Part shown: positions 25,362 through 35,330 of the stretch, in pieces | How the letters are laid out: each line of letters begins with the position of its first letter | Position numbering within the stretch: the first letter of the stretch is position 1 | Assembly (NCBI RefSeq): GCF_014641075.1 | Contig: NZ_BMHP01000008.1 | Location: 1 to 64,000 of the forward strand | DNA length: 64,000 nucleotides | Direction: 5' to 3' | DNA from: Paenibacillus nasutitermitis | Lineage (GTDB): Bacteria; Bacillota; Bacilli; Paenibacillales; Paenibacillaceae | Position numbers and translations under genes: made by a program | Notes under the pieces: generated by a model | Database searches by the model: none | What the model was told of the DNA's origin: nothing | What the model saw: the letters and a program-made list of their open reading frames with translations, nothing else

Positions 25362-25385
25362 CGCTGGAATGCGTCAGGTTTTTTC
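25358..25385 (+). terminator. nagBA terminator
   Basis: CTGACGC pairs with GCGTCAG across TGGAAT, followed by GTTTTTTCC. The 5' arm includes the nagA stop codon. Confidence 0.8.
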
Positions 25386-25454
25386 CGCAAGCGGATAGAG
25401 CTGACTCTGAACGCCCGGCCCGCCGCGATTGTTCCCGGCCTTTACCGGCGCTTG

Positions 25455-25700
25455 TTACAGCCGCGGCGACGGGCGCCCGTCCAGCTTCTCGATTTTCTGG
25501 CAGATATCATGCTGCCACTCCGTATCTCCTGTCATGGACGCGAGCAGTGACATATTGTACAGATTGGCCAGTTGCCTGCAATAGGACGCATTCACCGCCA
25601 TGCAGTGCTCATAATCAGCCTGCTCCTGTTCAGTCAGCTTGCGGCGGCCCTGCAGGGTCCACAGCTCCGCCAGCCGCTCATGGACCGGAAAAATTCCCAT
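25455..25700 (-). CDS. Small conserved Paenibacillus-type protein (DUF7667-like)
   Basis: This 81-residue soluble protein contains FPVHERLAELW, a Glu/Gln-rich helix, HCMAVNASYC and LYNMSLLASMTGDTEWQHDIC. This resembles a small helical protein that I recall as common in Paenibacillus; its function is unknown. ATG 25700 follows GGGGGAG by 8 nt, while the longer frame to 25931 lacks that pattern. It lies alone, convergent to nagA. Confidence 0.65.
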   Translation of the reverse strand: MGIFPVHERLAELWTLQGRRKLTEQEQADYEHCMAVNASYCRQLANLYNMSLLASMTGDTEWQHDICQKIEKLDGRPSPRL

Positions 25701-25946
25701 CTGCTTATCTCCCCCTCTACCAGCCATTATGGCCAAAAGAAGCATAAAATCTTCCTGCTCCAGCTTAAAGAAGGGAAAAATCGCACCGTACACCTCGCGT
25801 ATGCTTCCGGAGCGCGGTGCGGCGCTTTCTGACGGTTGAAGAAAATACGCCAAGGGCAAAAGAAAACACCTGCGCTTCGAGGAAGCGAAGGGATAAACCT
25901 GTATCCGGATCCTATCTTTATACATGCTCAAAAAAAATGCGTTCCA

Positions 25947-26459
25947 TTAAGGCTTCCGCATATAATCCAGGATCGGCCGCCATGCTTCAACCCGGTCCGC
26001 TGTGGTTCGCATCCGGGCCGTCGGAATGGGACTTGTGGACGGCAGCCGCAGATGCGCTACCCTTTCGTTCATGGGATGGCCGGAAAAATATTTCTTGAAC
26101 GTGTCGTACGCCTTGTTCCCGTTGAAGGCTAGCGCACGGACAGCAGGATATCCGGCAAGCAGCGCCGGCAGATCATTGGGAACCGCTTCGCGGATGTTGG
26201 CGTCCAGACTGCCCTCACGCTCGCAGGCCGCAATTACATCCCATAACGCTACCCCCCGCTCCCTGGCAAAAGCGAGCCGCTGCAAGTAATCCGCCGCAGG
26301 CACCCCGGCACCTGCCAAAGCATAAAGCACCGGCCAGAAATGATTGCGCGGATGCCCGTAATATTGATGTTTCGCCAGCGAAGCCGTGCCCGGCATACTG
26401 CCCAGCACCAGCAGTGTCGATTGCCCGTCGATAAGGGGCGGAAACGATTGGACCGGCAT
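25947..26459 (-). CDS. DNA-deoxyinosine glycosylase-like protein (uracil-DNA glycosylase superfamily)
   Basis: This 170-residue protein has the family signature LVLGSMPGTASL followed by QYYGHPRNHFW, and a C-terminal RLPSTSPIPT segment typical of the mismatch/hypoxanthine glycosylase branch. It should remove deaminated bases from DNA. ATG 26459 follows GGAGGTG. It stands next to speB on the same strand with about 95 nt between, probably as a separate unit. Confidence 0.85.
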   Translation of the reverse strand: MPVQSFPPLIDGQSTLLVLGSMPGTASLAKHQYYGHPRNHFWPVLYALAGAGVPAADYLQRLAFARERGVALWDVIAACEREGSLDANIREAVPNDLPALLAGYPAVRALAFNGNKAYDTFKKYFSGHPMNERVAHLRLPSTSPIPTARMRTTADRVEAWRPILDYMRKP

Positions 26460-26554
26460 TTATGCACCTCCATTTGTCTCTGGAAAATCAAAAACAACCG
26501 ATAACCGGGTTCTCGTCCGGAATATCGGCTGCAGCTATATCAATCGCTTAACGT

Positions 26555-27424
26555 TTATTTGATGAACCCAAGCAGCATCTCGCGTATGACTTTGGCCGCC
26601 ACGATCTGGGTTTGCTCGGTTGGGTCATAGGCGGGCGCCACCTCAACGAGGTCGCAGCCGACGATGTTAATGCCCGCACGTGCAATGGCGTGAACGGACT
26701 CAATCAGTTCCTTCGAGGTAATACCGCCGGCTTCCGCCGTACCGGTGCCCGGCGCGCAGGAAGGATCAAGCACATCAATATCGATCGTCAGATAAACCGG
26801 ACGGCCGGCAAGCTCCGGCAGTACCTTCTTCAAAGGCTCCAGCACCTCGAACGGATGGAAATTGATATTCTCGCGGGCAAACTGCCACTCCTCGCGCGAA
26901 CCCGAGCGGATACCGAACTGGTAGATGTTCTGTCCGCCGATCAGGCCAGCCGCTTTGCGGAGTGGTGTCGAATGCGACAAGGGCTCACCCTCATACTGCT
27001 CGCGAAGGTCGGCATGCGCGTCGAAATGAATGATCGCCAGATCCGGATATTTGGCGTAGACCTGCTGAAAGATCGGCCAAGATACGAGATGTTCGCCGCC
27101 CAGTCCGACCGGCATTTTGCCATCCTTCAGCACATCGCGTACGAACTCGCCGATAATATCGAGGGAACGCGCCGCATTGCCGAACGGCAGCAGCAGGTCG
27201 CCTGCGTCGAAATACTCGATATCCTCCAGACTGCGGTCCAGATAAGGGCTGTATTCCTCCAGGCCAATGGAAACCTCGCGGATACGCGGCGGCCCAAAAC
27301 GCGAGCCTGGACGGAAGGAGACGGTAAAATCCATCGGCATACCATAGATGACGGCCTTGGAGGCGGCATAATCGTCGGAACTGAGAATAAACACATTGCC
27401 GGAATATTTTTGATCCAGTTTCAT
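26555..27424 (-). CDS. speB: Agmatinase
   Basis: This 289-residue ureohydrolase converts agmatine to putrescine and urea. The binuclear manganese motifs are present: GGEH, FDAHADLR and DIDVLDPS. ATG 27424 is used. It is 21 nt downstream of speE, so the two form a polyamine operon (putrescine to spermidine), as in Bacillus subtilis. Confidence 0.94.
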   Translation of the reverse strand: MKLDQKYSGNVFILSSDDYAASKAVIYGMPMDFTVSFRPGSRFGPPRIREVSIGLEEYSPYLDRSLEDIEYFDAGDLLLPFGNAARSLDIIGEFVRDVLKDGKMPVGLGGEHLVSWPIFQQVYAKYPDLAIIHFDAHADLREQYEGEPLSHSTPLRKAAGLIGGQNIYQFGIRSGSREEWQFARENINFHPFEVLEPLKKVLPELAGRPVYLTIDIDVLDPSCAPGTGTAEAGGITSKELIESVHAIARAGINIVGCDLVEVAPAYDPTEQTQIVAAKVIREMLLGFIK

Positions 27425-27445
27425 AAGGTTGATGTCCTCTCTGTC

Positions 27446-28273
27446 CTACTTGATCAGGTCTTCCACAAATTTCGGCAGTACAAATGCCGCTTTGTGCAGG
27501 CGCGGGCTGTAATATTTGGTGTCCATTTCCGGAATCGAGGACTCGTCGACCGCCAGCGGATCGTATTTTTTGCTGCCCAGAGTGAAGGTCCACAGGCCGC
27601 TCGGATACGTCGGCACATTGGCCCAGTATACGCGGACGATCGGGAATACTTCCTTTACATCGCGGTTGACGCTTTCGATCAGGTCCGCCTTGAACCACGG
27701 ATTATCCGTTTGCGCGACGAAGATGCCATCTTCCTTAAGCGCCTCGTAGATGCCTTGGTAGAAGCCGCGGGTGAACAGGTTGGCCGCCGGACCGACAGGC
27801 TCGGTGGAATCCACCATGATGACATCATAGGTATTCTTGTGATCATGAATATGCATGAAACCGTCGTTCACGATTACCTCAACGCGGGGATTATCCAGCT
27901 CCCCCGCGATGTTCGGCAGATATTTTTTAGAATATTCAATGACTTTGCCGTCAATATCGACCAGTACGGCTTTCTCCACCTTCGGGTGTTTCATAATTTC
28001 GCGGATCACGCCGCCGTCTCCGCCGCCTACGACCAGTACATGCCTGGGATTGGGATGCGTGTTCAGCACCGGGTGCGCCACCATTTCGTGGTAGACGAAT
28101 TCATCCTTATCCGTGGTCATGACCATGCCATCCAATACGAGCATCGTGCCGAATTCTTCCGTTTCAATCATATCGAGCTTCTGGAAATCCGTCTGCTCGC
28201 TCACATACGTTTCTTTGATTTTCGCGGTAATGCCATAGCTTTCGGTTTGTTTCTCGGTGTACCACAGTTCCAT
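27446..28273 (-). CDS. speE: Spermidine synthase
   Basis: This 275-residue aminopropyltransferase has an N-terminal beta domain, the decarboxylated-SAM motif VVGGGDGGVIREI, catalytic region MVDSTEPVGPA and the polyamine-pocket DNPWF. It makes spermidine from putrescine. ATG 28273 is used. It is divergent from the penicillin-binding protein gene and upstream of speB, the order known in Bacillus. Confidence 0.95.
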   Translation of the reverse strand: MELWYTEKQTESYGITAKIKETYVSEQTDFQKLDMIETEEFGTMLVLDGMVMTTDKDEFVYHEMVAHPVLNTHPNPRHVLVVGGGDGGVIREIMKHPKVEKAVLVDIDGKVIEYSKKYLPNIAGELDNPRVEVIVNDGFMHIHDHKNTYDVIMVDSTEPVGPAANLFTRGFYQGIYEALKEDGIFVAQTDNPWFKADLIESVNRDVKEVFPIVRVYWANVPTYPSGLWTFTLGSKKYDPLAVDESSIPEMDTKYYSPRLHKAAFVLPKFVEDLIK

Positions 28274-28531
28274 AATGGTTGTCCCTACTTTCGTTGTATG
28301 TATAGGCCGATAGGATAACTTTCCGCATCAAACAGCCTGTTCTTCCCTCGTCGATGGTTCAATTTGTATTATAGTAGAACCCCGTGAAATTGCAACCTTT
28401 GCCAAGGTCCCTCACAAAAATTTAATGTGACTATCGCCTTCGATGAATAGCCCGCCCTACTAATTTCCATACTAAGGAAAGAAGAAGGTATTGGCATGGC
28501 ATAAAAGGTTTCACATAAGGGGACCCCTCAC

Positions 28532-30628
28532 ATGAAAAAAACAGTAAACGGGCAGGGCGGAGCAAAGCGCCGACTGCCCTTTCGTATTCGCCTGGAAAAA
28601 TGGCAGCCGCTGCTGCGCCGCGTAAAGCGCCTCTTCATCTATGCGGGAGCTGTCTTTGCGCTGATGCTTGTCGCCGCCTTTGCTTTTCTGTTCTATCTGC
28701 GCACACAGGCGCTGCCCGTCTCCTCCATCAGCCAGACCTCACAGATGCTCGATTCGCAAGGCCATGTGATCGACACCTTCCACACGGAGGAGAACAGGCA
28801 GTCCGTTCCGCTGAAGTCGATCTCGCCTTATCTGATCGAATCGACGCTGGCGATCGAGGACCAGCGGTTCTATGACCATCTCGGTTTTGATCTCAAAGGG
28901 ATGGCCCGCGCAGCGGTCGTCAACATCGAGCACCTGGATGCCAAACAGGGAGCCAGCACGCTGACCCAGCAGCTGGCGCGCAATCTGTATCTGTCCCATG
29001 AGCGGACATGGTCGCGCAAGCTGAAGGAAGCGATGTATACCATCCAGTTGGAAATGACCTATTCCAAGGATGAGATTCTGTCGCTGTATCTGAATCAAAT
29101 CTATTACGGCCATGGCGCATATGGAGCCGAGGCCGCCGCGCAGCTATATTACGGCAAGCACGCTTCCGAGCTCTCGCTCGCGGAAAGCGCCATGCTCGCC
29201 GGCATTCCCAAAGGACCGAAATATTACTCGCCCTACAGTGATATGAAGAATGCCAAGGACCGGCAGAAGACGATTCTGGGCACGATGGTTGACCAAGGCA
29301 TGATTACGCGGGCCGATGCCGACCATGCCTCGGGTGTGCTGCTGCAATTCCAGCCGCTTGGCGCAAGCAAACAGGACGGAACGGCGCCGTACTTCCGCGA
29401 TTATGTCCGGCTGGTCGCTATCGACAAGCTGGGCATCGACGAGCGGCTGCTCAGCGAAGGAGGCATACGCATCTATACGACGCTCGACGGGGATGCGCAG
29501 CGAGCGGCAGAGGATGCGGTAGCCGCAGGCATACCGGCTTCCTCGGAGCAGCAGGCGGCGCTGATATCCATCGATCCTCGCAGCGGCTATATTAAGGCAA
29601 TGGTTGGCGGCCGCGACTACAAAACCAATCAATTCAACCGCGTCTTCGCCAAAACGCGCCAACCCGGCTCGTCCTTCAAGCCGATCCTCTATCTGACAGC
29701 GCTCCAGGAGGGAGCCATGACTCCGGTGTCCCGCTTCAAAAGCGCGCCAACCGTGTTCACCTATGACGAAGGCCGCAAAACCTATGCGCCCAACAACCAT
29801 AACGACAAATATACCGGCGATTATATCGATATGCGGCAGGCCATCGCAAGCTCCGATAATATTTACGCGGTAAACACGATTATGGCCGTCGGTCCGGATA
29901 AAGTGATCGATATGGCCAGGAAGCTGGGCATCGACAGTCCGATGCAGCCCTTGCCTTCTCTGGCACTGGGCACCTTCCCGGTCAGCCCCTTCGAGATGGC
30001 CTCGGCCTTCGGCACCTTCGCCAATGCTGGCATTCATATAGAACCAACAGCAATTCTGCGCATTGAGGACAATAAGGGCGAGGTGCTGTATCAGGCCAAG
30101 CCTGCGTCCGCCCAAGTTGTCTCCCCTGCCCAAACCTATGTGCTGACCAGTTTGATGGAGAGCGTCTTCGAAACCGGAGGCACGGGAAGCCGCGTCGCAG
30201 CCATGATCAAGCGGCCCGTGGCGGGCAAGACGGGAACGACGGCAACCGATGCCTGGCTGGTCGGCTATACGCCGGAGCTTGCCACCGCAGTCTGGGTGGG
30301 CTACGACAAGGACCGCAAGCTGACCACAGCCGAAGCGCACCGGGCCGCGCCGATCTTCGCCTCCTATACGGAGAAGGCGCTCTCCGCCGTGCCGCCCAAG
30401 CTCTTTCCGATGCCAAGCGGCGTCGTCTCCGTCTATATCGACCCAACCAGCGGCAAGCTGGCCGCAAAGTCCTGCGCCAGCAAGCGGCTGGAGACCTTCG
30501 TCAGCGGCACCCAGCCGACCGAGGTATGCGGCGATCACGGTGATGCGACCGGTACAGCCACCGATAATGGCGCTGCGCATGAGGAAACGTCATGGTGGAA
30601 ACAGCTTAAGCGCTGGTGGACGGATTAA
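28532..30628 (+). CDS. pbpG: Class A penicillin-binding protein (PbpG/PBP2d-like)
   Basis: This 698-residue bifunctional peptidoglycan synthase has a cytoplasmic start, a membrane anchor at about 38-58 and a GT51 transglycosylase domain (EDQRFYDHLGFDLKGMARA; GASTLTQQLARNLYL). The transpeptidase domain carries SFKP (SxxK), SDN and KTGTT. A short Gly/Thr-rich tail ends WWKQLKRWW. The speE-adjacent location matches Bacillus pbpG (ywhE), which serves spore germ-cell-wall synthesis. That assignment is by synteny. Confidence 0.88.
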   Translation: MKKTVNGQGGAKRRLPFRIRLEKWQPLLRRVKRLFIYAGAVFALMLVAAFAFLFYLRTQALPVSSISQTSQMLDSQGHVIDTFHTEENRQSVPLKSISPYLIESTLAIEDQRFYDHLGFDLKGMARAAVVNIEHLDAKQGASTLTQQLARNLYLSHERTWSRKLKEAMYTIQLEMTYSKDEILSLYLNQIYYGHGAYGAEAAAQLYYGKHASELSLAESAMLAGIPKGPKYYSPYSDMKNAKDRQKTILGTMVDQGMITRADADHASGVLLQFQPLGASKQDGTAPYFRDYVRLVAIDKLGIDERLLSEGGIRIYTTLDGDAQRAAEDAVAAGIPASSEQQAALISIDPRSGYIKAMVGGRDYKTNQFNRVFAKTRQPGSSFKPILYLTALQEGAMTPVSRFKSAPTVFTYDEGRKTYAPNNHNDKYTGDYIDMRQAIASSDNIYAVNTIMAVGPDKVIDMARKLGIDSPMQPLPSLALGTFPVSPFEMASAFGTFANAGIHIEPTAILRIEDNKGEVLYQAKPASAQVVSPAQTYVLTSLMESVFETGGTGSRVAAMIKRPVAGKTGTTATDAWLVGYTPELATAVWVGYDKDRKLTTAEAHRAAPIFASYTEKALSAVPPKLFPMPSGVVSVYIDPTSGKLAAKSCASKRLETFVSGTQPTEVCGDHGDATGTATDNGAAHEETSWWKQLKRWWTD

Positions 30629-30647
30629 GCGGGTTGAAGGAAGTAAG

Positions 30648-30687
30648 ACAGGGGCTAACGCCGCCACCCGGCAGCGTTAGCCCCTGT
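30648..30687. terminator. Long hairpin between pbpG and the PHP hydrolase gene
   Basis: ACAGGGGCTAACG (30648-30660) pairs with CGTTAGCCCCTGT (30675-30687) around a 14-nt loop. The T-run is poor on both strands. Its place between convergent genes suggests a shared terminator. Confidence 0.55.
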
Positions 30688-30732
30688 TCGTATGACTATG
30701 CCATTGAACCGGCAGGAGTCTTATCGGCAGAG

Positions 30733-32046
30733 CTAAAGTGTTCTGCCGATATAGAGGGGGTTGGTCAGGCATGTCATGATCGTGCGATCAATGTCTTCCA
30801 TATAGCGTCTGGCCTCCACCCGATAAAACAAACGGTCAGACGCCCCCTCAAAATCGAAAACAGCCTGTTCATTATCTGTCGTCCATTGCGCCTCTACACC
30901 CTGATCGGACCAGAGGCTTACCTGGTCTGCTTTCAGAGCGGACGCTTCAATACGCAGCGGCACGGCGGCTTCCGGGCTCGCCGGGGTAAACGAGTCGCCG
31001 ATTCCATACTCCCCGGAGGACAAGGTGATAAAGGTTTCCTCCGGATCGAAGGATAACACCACACGACCTTGACGCATACCGTCCAGCAGCCCCTGCACGG
31101 TATCCGACATGGTCCAGATGGAGACAGCCGGTCTGCCATGCCTAACGAAGCGGTCGGCGCGGTGCGTGTCACTGCCGCCGAGAGCCACAATACGCTCCCC
31201 TTTACCAAGCTGCTCCTGCCACCACTGTACAGCCTTCTCATTCAGCTCGCGCCACGGTCCGTTCCAGACTTCAATGGCGTCATAAGGAACGTCGAACCCG
31301 AGCTCCCACGGGCAATTGTCGCAGAAAGGATGATTCAAGGATATGAACGCCCCCTTATCGCGTGCTTGCCAAAGCTCCGACGCTGCAGTCTCCGGCGTCA
31401 GAACGCGAAAATCATGGAGCGCATCCGGCTGGCCCAGCAGATTGGCATGCCCCTTGTAGCTGGTCAGCTCCACGCCCGGAATAATGAGCAGCCGTTCATC
31501 CGCAGACAGGGAGAAGCGGTTCTGCGAGGCTGTGTTATGATCCGTTAGGGCGATAAAATCAAGCCCCCGCCCGGAGCACAAGCTGATCACCTCGGCTGGA
31601 GTATAGCTTCCATCGCTATGAACGGTGTGCATATGCAGATCGCCTTTCAGCCATCTGCCGCGGGCGGGCACCGCTGTGATTTCCACAGTGACCCTGCAGC
31701 CAGCTTCAGGTATGCGGTATGCCCCTAGCAGCACCGCCCACATGCCGGACGCGATCGGACCGGCCAGGTAGCCAGGTGTCGCTTTCTCCAGCCCCACGAA
31801 GAAGGAATTGCGCGCGCCCCCGCTCCATCCCACGATACGCTCCGGCGATTTCAACCCGATATCCACAACGGATCCCGCGGCCTGTTTGTCATAGCTGTAA
31901 CGAATTTCGATACGCTCATAACCATCACCCATCAGCTCGAAGGGCACTGCGATATAGGTCTGCTCCTCTTCCTTGACGATGAACCTCTCGCGGGTCAATT
32001 GAAGCGTTTCTGCCTGTGCTGAACCCCGCTTGTATACTTCAGCCAA
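30733..32046 (-). CDS. CehA/McbA-type PHP-domain metallohydrolase
   Basis: This 437-residue protein has an N-terminal beta-sandwich (1-130) and a PHP domain with metal ligands in GDLHMHTVHSDG, LTDHN, LNHPF and GGSDTHRADR. PHP proteins hydrolyse phosphoesters. The start is TTG 32046 behind a long GGAGGAGAGG site. It is the last gene of an ABC sugar-transport operon (15 nt after the permease), so it probably acts on the imported compound or a phosphorylated form. It has no signal peptide. Confidence 0.82.
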   Translation of the reverse strand: MAEVYKRGSAQAETLQLTRERFIVKEEEQTYIAVPFELMGDGYERIEIRYSYDKQAAGSVVDIGLKSPERIVGWSGGARNSFFVGLEKATPGYLAGPIASGMWAVLLGAYRIPEAGCRVTVEITAVPARGRWLKGDLHMHTVHSDGSYTPAEVISLCSGRGLDFIALTDHNTASQNRFSLSADERLLIIPGVELTSYKGHANLLGQPDALHDFRVLTPETAASELWQARDKGAFISLNHPFCDNCPWELGFDVPYDAIEVWNGPWRELNEKAVQWWQEQLGKGERIVALGGSDTHRADRFVRHGRPAVSIWTMSDTVQGLLDGMRQGRVVLSFDPEETFITLSSGEYGIGDSFTPASPEAAVPLRIEASALKADQVSLWSDQGVEAQWTTDNEQAVFDFEGASDRLFYRVEARRYMEDIDRTIMTCLTNPLYIGRTL

Positions 32047-32061
32047 TTTCCCTCTCCTCCT

Positions 32062-32934
32062 CTATTCTTTGTTCGCTCCCAGCATAATCCCCTTCATAAA
32101 ATATTTCTGCACAAAAGGGTAAACCGCAAGCAGCGGAATAATGCTGATGATAATCCCCGCCATCCGCACATTAGTTGTGACCAGGTAGTTGCTGGATACG
32201 GAGCTGGTATCGATAATCATGGATTTCAGCGCCACCTGCAGCGTATATTTCATATCATCGTTAATGAACATCACCGCGGCGGTGAACATATTCCAGCGTC
32301 CCACGAATTCGAAGAGCGTGATCGTCGCAAGCCCCGCCGTGGCAAGACGCATATACATCGTAAGAAAAATGCGGAATTCCCCGGCACCGTCGATTTTTGC
32401 CGATTCGGCCATCTCATAAGGCACATTCATGAAGAAATTGCGCATCAGCAAGATGGAGAAGCCGGACACCAGGCCCGACAGCACCAGCACCGACAGTGTG
32501 TTAATGAGATGCAGATCCTTGTTCACGACATATAAAGGAATCATGACGGCCTCTTGAGGCACCATCATTGTGATTAAAATAAACGTCACCATCGTTTTCC
32601 TGCCGGGCACATACGGATGAATCAGCACATAACCCGCAAGCGACGACAGCAGCACATGCAGCAGCGTACCAACCACGGTAACAATCGTACTGTTCATCAG
32701 GGGCCGCCAAATATCAAGGCTTTGCCATACAATCTTGAAGCCTTCCAGACTGAACTGCTTGGGAAACAGGATAATATCCGGCTGCATGGATGCCATTCCC
32801 GAGGAAAACGCCAGCGAGATAACGTTCAAAAAAGGAATAACCATCGTCAGCATGAGAATCAGCAGAAATAGCATATTCAGCGCGTCGAAGCATTTATTTT
32901 TCCAGCCCAGCCGGTCAAATCGTTCTCCATTCAT
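32062..32934 (-). CDS. Carbohydrate ABC transporter permease (LplC/YtcP type)
   Basis: This 290-residue inner-membrane protein has six hydrophobic segments. The cytoplasmic EAA loop, EMAESAKIDGAGEFRIFLTM, contacts an ATPase. It pairs with the permease gene 3 nt upstream. The operon has no ATPase gene, so a shared MsmX-type ATPase is expected. Confidence 0.9.
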   Translation of the reverse strand: MNGERFDRLGWKNKCFDALNMLFLLILMLTMVIPFLNVISLAFSSGMASMQPDIILFPKQFSLEGFKIVWQSLDIWRPLMNSTIVTVVGTLLHVLLSSLAGYVLIHPYVPGRKTMVTFILITMMVPQEAVMIPLYVVNKDLHLINTLSVLVLSGLVSGFSILLMRNFFMNVPYEMAESAKIDGAGEFRIFLTMYMRLATAGLATITLFEFVGRWNMFTAAVMFINDDMKYTLQVALKSMIIDTSSVSSNYLVTTNVRMAGIIISIIPLLAVYPFVQKYFMKGIMLGANKE

Positions 32935-32937
32935 GGT

Positions 32938-33822
32938 TTACACCTCATCAAAACGCGTTAGTCGGCGAACAATTAAAGTTAGTACAAGCGTCATCAGGAC
33001 AACAAAGAAGCTCGCCGCTGCGGCAGGACCGATCTTGATATCCAGAATGCCTTTCTGGAAGGTATACATCATCAGCACATCCACCTTGGCGGCAATCGAC
33101 GGGTTGCGCAAAATAAACACCTGATCGAAAATACGCAGGATTCCCAGCGTGTTGAGCAAAAAGATAACCTTCATCGTCCCGCTCAGCTGAGGCAGCGTGA
33201 CATAACGCATCTGCTGCCAACGGGAAGCCCCGTCGATGCGTGCCGCCTCGTACAGCGAGGGGCTGATGGAAACGATCCCCGCCAGGAACAAAATGCAGTT
33301 GTAACCCATATCCTTCCACGTGGCAAGCCCGATCATCATCCAACGGGCCCAATCCGACTCGGCGAGAAAATGGACCGGCGCGATGCCGGCCAGCTTCCCG
33401 AGCAGCAGATTCACCAGACCATTGTCGGGCGACAGCAGGAATATCCAGATCCCTCCGACCACGACCCACGACAGAAGATGAGGAATATAAATAATCATTT
33501 GGGCCATTTTTTTGTACCAGGTTTGCAGCACTTCATTCAGGGATAAGGCGACAATTAAAGGTGCGATGAAGCTCATCAGCAGAATACCTCCGCCGATGAT
33601 CACCGTATTTTCAAACGCCTCCCAGAAAGAAGGGTCGTTCCATACCAGCCTGTAATTGTCGAATCCGACGTATGGCCGCGTGCCCATAAGCTTGTAGTCC
33701 TGGAAGCTGATCTGCAGCCCTTTAATGAACGGATAATAGCCATATAGCAGAAAGTAGGCCACGACAGGTACCATCATCACGTAAAGAACCGCATATTTCC
33801 TAATATTTCTCATTCTCTTCAC
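32938..33822 (-). CDS. Carbohydrate ABC transporter permease (LplB/YteP type)
   Basis: This 294-residue protein has six predicted membrane segments and EAA loop LYEAARIDGASRWQQMRYVT. The C-terminal RRLTRFDEV is typical of the LplB group. The start is GTG 33822, 9 nt after AAGGA. It lies 37 nt downstream of the binding-protein gene and 3 nt before the second permease. Confidence 0.9.
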   Translation of the reverse strand: MKRMRNIRKYAVLYVMMVPVVAYFLLYGYYPFIKGLQISFQDYKLMGTRPYVGFDNYRLVWNDPSFWEAFENTVIIGGGILLMSFIAPLIVALSLNEVLQTWYKKMAQMIIYIPHLLSWVVVGGIWIFLLSPDNGLVNLLLGKLAGIAPVHFLAESDWARWMMIGLATWKDMGYNCILFLAGIVSISPSLYEAARIDGASRWQQMRYVTLPQLSGTMKVIFLLNTLGILRIFDQVFILRNPSIAAKVDVLMMYTFQKGILDIKIGPAAAASFFVVLMTLVLTLIVRRLTRFDEV

Positions 33823-33859
33823 ACATCCAATCCTTCAAAGCGGCATTTGCTGCCGGCCG

Positions 33860-35314
33860 CTAATCGATCAGCTTTTTGGCTATCAGCTCATCCTGCATCT
33901 TTTTCACGGCTTCGCCGGCCGGCATTTGTCCCGACATGGCTTTAAGCGCGTAATTCTGTACGATTTTCTCCGCATCGGCCCACCCTGGCAGCGCCAGCTC
34001 GAGTGTCGCATACTGCTTCACCAGGTCCTGCGCATCCTGCACGCCGGGAAGCTTATCAAACGCCGTTTTCACATTCTCGTTGTACCAGAACGGCACCCCG
34101 TGATCCATATTGTGTTCCGTGCCGACAGCCGTCATTTTGTATTCCGTACCTTCTTTCGTATAATCCACGCCTTCAACGCCCAGGCTGCCCAATCGGATGC
34201 CTTCTTCCGAATTCCAAAACTCCAGGAATTTCTTGGCTGCATCCGGGTGCTCGGCATTGCTTGGCACGATCCAGAAATCCGGGTCGCCGCGACGCATCAG
34301 AATCGTTCCATCGGTACCGGGAATGCTTGCGATCGCTTTGGCATCGAACGTTGTATTCGGATCCTCCTGATGACGCAGGTTGTTGAACATGCCCACCCAG
34401 GCGTCCCAATACGTGACCATGCCTACACGGTCGGTGAGAAACAGATTGCGCATCTTGCCGGTATCATTCGTGATGAAATTCGGATCCATGATGCCTTCCT
34501 TGGTCAGCTTCGCAAACCATTCATACATCGGGACAGCCGCTTCCGTCGCATAGGGAATCGTACGCTTGCCGTCCTTCATGACATAACGGTATTTGAGACC
34601 GGCCGCGCTCATAAAGCCTTGAATTTCATAAAGTCCCGCTGTGCTGAGCCCGTAAGTGTCGTTCTTCCCGTTGCCATCGGGGTCCTGCTCCTTGAAGGCC
34701 TTGAGCACCTTGTAATATTCATCCAGCGTCTTCGGTTCGTCCAGCTTCAGCTTGTCCAGCCAGTCTTTACGGACGATCGGCATCGTACCGCCCTGGAATT
34801 TGGTGAACACAGCCACGATCTTGCCGTCTTTATCCTTCAACTGGTCCCATTCTGCCTTTGGAATTACTTTGGGGTCGGAGAGCACAGTCGAATTGGTTAC
34901 GAAATCGTTGAGGTCGGATACGACGCCCTGATCGATAAATTCACTTAATTTACCCAGATCGCTCATTTCGATCAGATCGTATTTCTCTCCGGAACCAAGC
35001 GCCGTCAGCACCTTCTGGTCATAATCGCTTGCCGGCTTCTCCAGCTTCGCGTCGATACCGGTTTGCCCTTTGATGGCTGCTTCGAACTGGGTGTTCTCTT
35101 CCGGTGTTTTACCTCCAATGTTGGCAGCCAAAATCCGCAGCTTCATCTCTCCTGCTGGTTTGGCTGCCGGGTCGCCGGTAGAATTCGCCGGTGTGCCTTC
35201 AGGCGTGCCGCCACTACCGGCTCCTGTGTTCGCCGTATTGGTGTTCGAGCATGCGGAGAGCAGAAGTGAGCTTGCCAACATTAGTGCAGATGCGGTTTTT
35301 ATCATTGTGTTCAT
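33860..35314 (-). CDS. Carbohydrate ABC transporter substrate-binding lipoprotein
   Basis: This 484-residue protein has a lipoprotein signal with lipobox LLSACS (Cys about 22) and a Thr/Gly/Pro-rich linker (25-55). The cluster 1 fold resembles LplA/YtcQ-type binding proteins, and EQDPDGNGKNDTYGL is a possible calcium-binding loop. ATG 35314 follows AGGAGG. A tandem palindromic repeat array separates it from the LacI gene. The ligand cannot be told from sequence. Confidence 0.9.
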   Translation of the reverse strand: MNTMIKTASALMLASSLLLSACSNTNTANTGAGSGGTPEGTPANSTGDPAAKPAGEMKLRILAANIGGKTPEENTQFEAAIKGQTGIDAKLEKPASDYDQKVLTALGSGEKYDLIEMSDLGKLSEFIDQGVVSDLNDFVTNSTVLSDPKVIPKAEWDQLKDKDGKIVAVFTKFQGGTMPIVRKDWLDKLKLDEPKTLDEYYKVLKAFKEQDPDGNGKNDTYGLSTAGLYEIQGFMSAAGLKYRYVMKDGKRTIPYATEAAVPMYEWFAKLTKEGIMDPNFITNDTGKMRNLFLTDRVGMVTYWDAWVGMFNNLRHQEDPNTTFDAKAIASIPGTDGTILMRRGDPDFWIVPSNAEHPDAAKKFLEFWNSEEGIRLGSLGVEGVDYTKEGTEYKMTAVGTEHNMDHGVPFWYNENVKTAFDKLPGVQDAQDLVKQYATLELALPGWADAEKIVQNYALKAMSGQMPAGEAVKKMQDELIAKKLID

Positions 35315-35330
35315 CTTTTTCCTCCTAAAA

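Noticed and set aside
26612..28318. Long plus-strand open frame opposite speB and speE
   Set aside because: It runs antisense through two well-conserved genes, shows no domain pattern and has no ribosome site. It is a by-product of codon usage on the other strand. The same holds for long opposite frames at 7675-9054, 13508-14707, 17587-19167 and 29144-30580.
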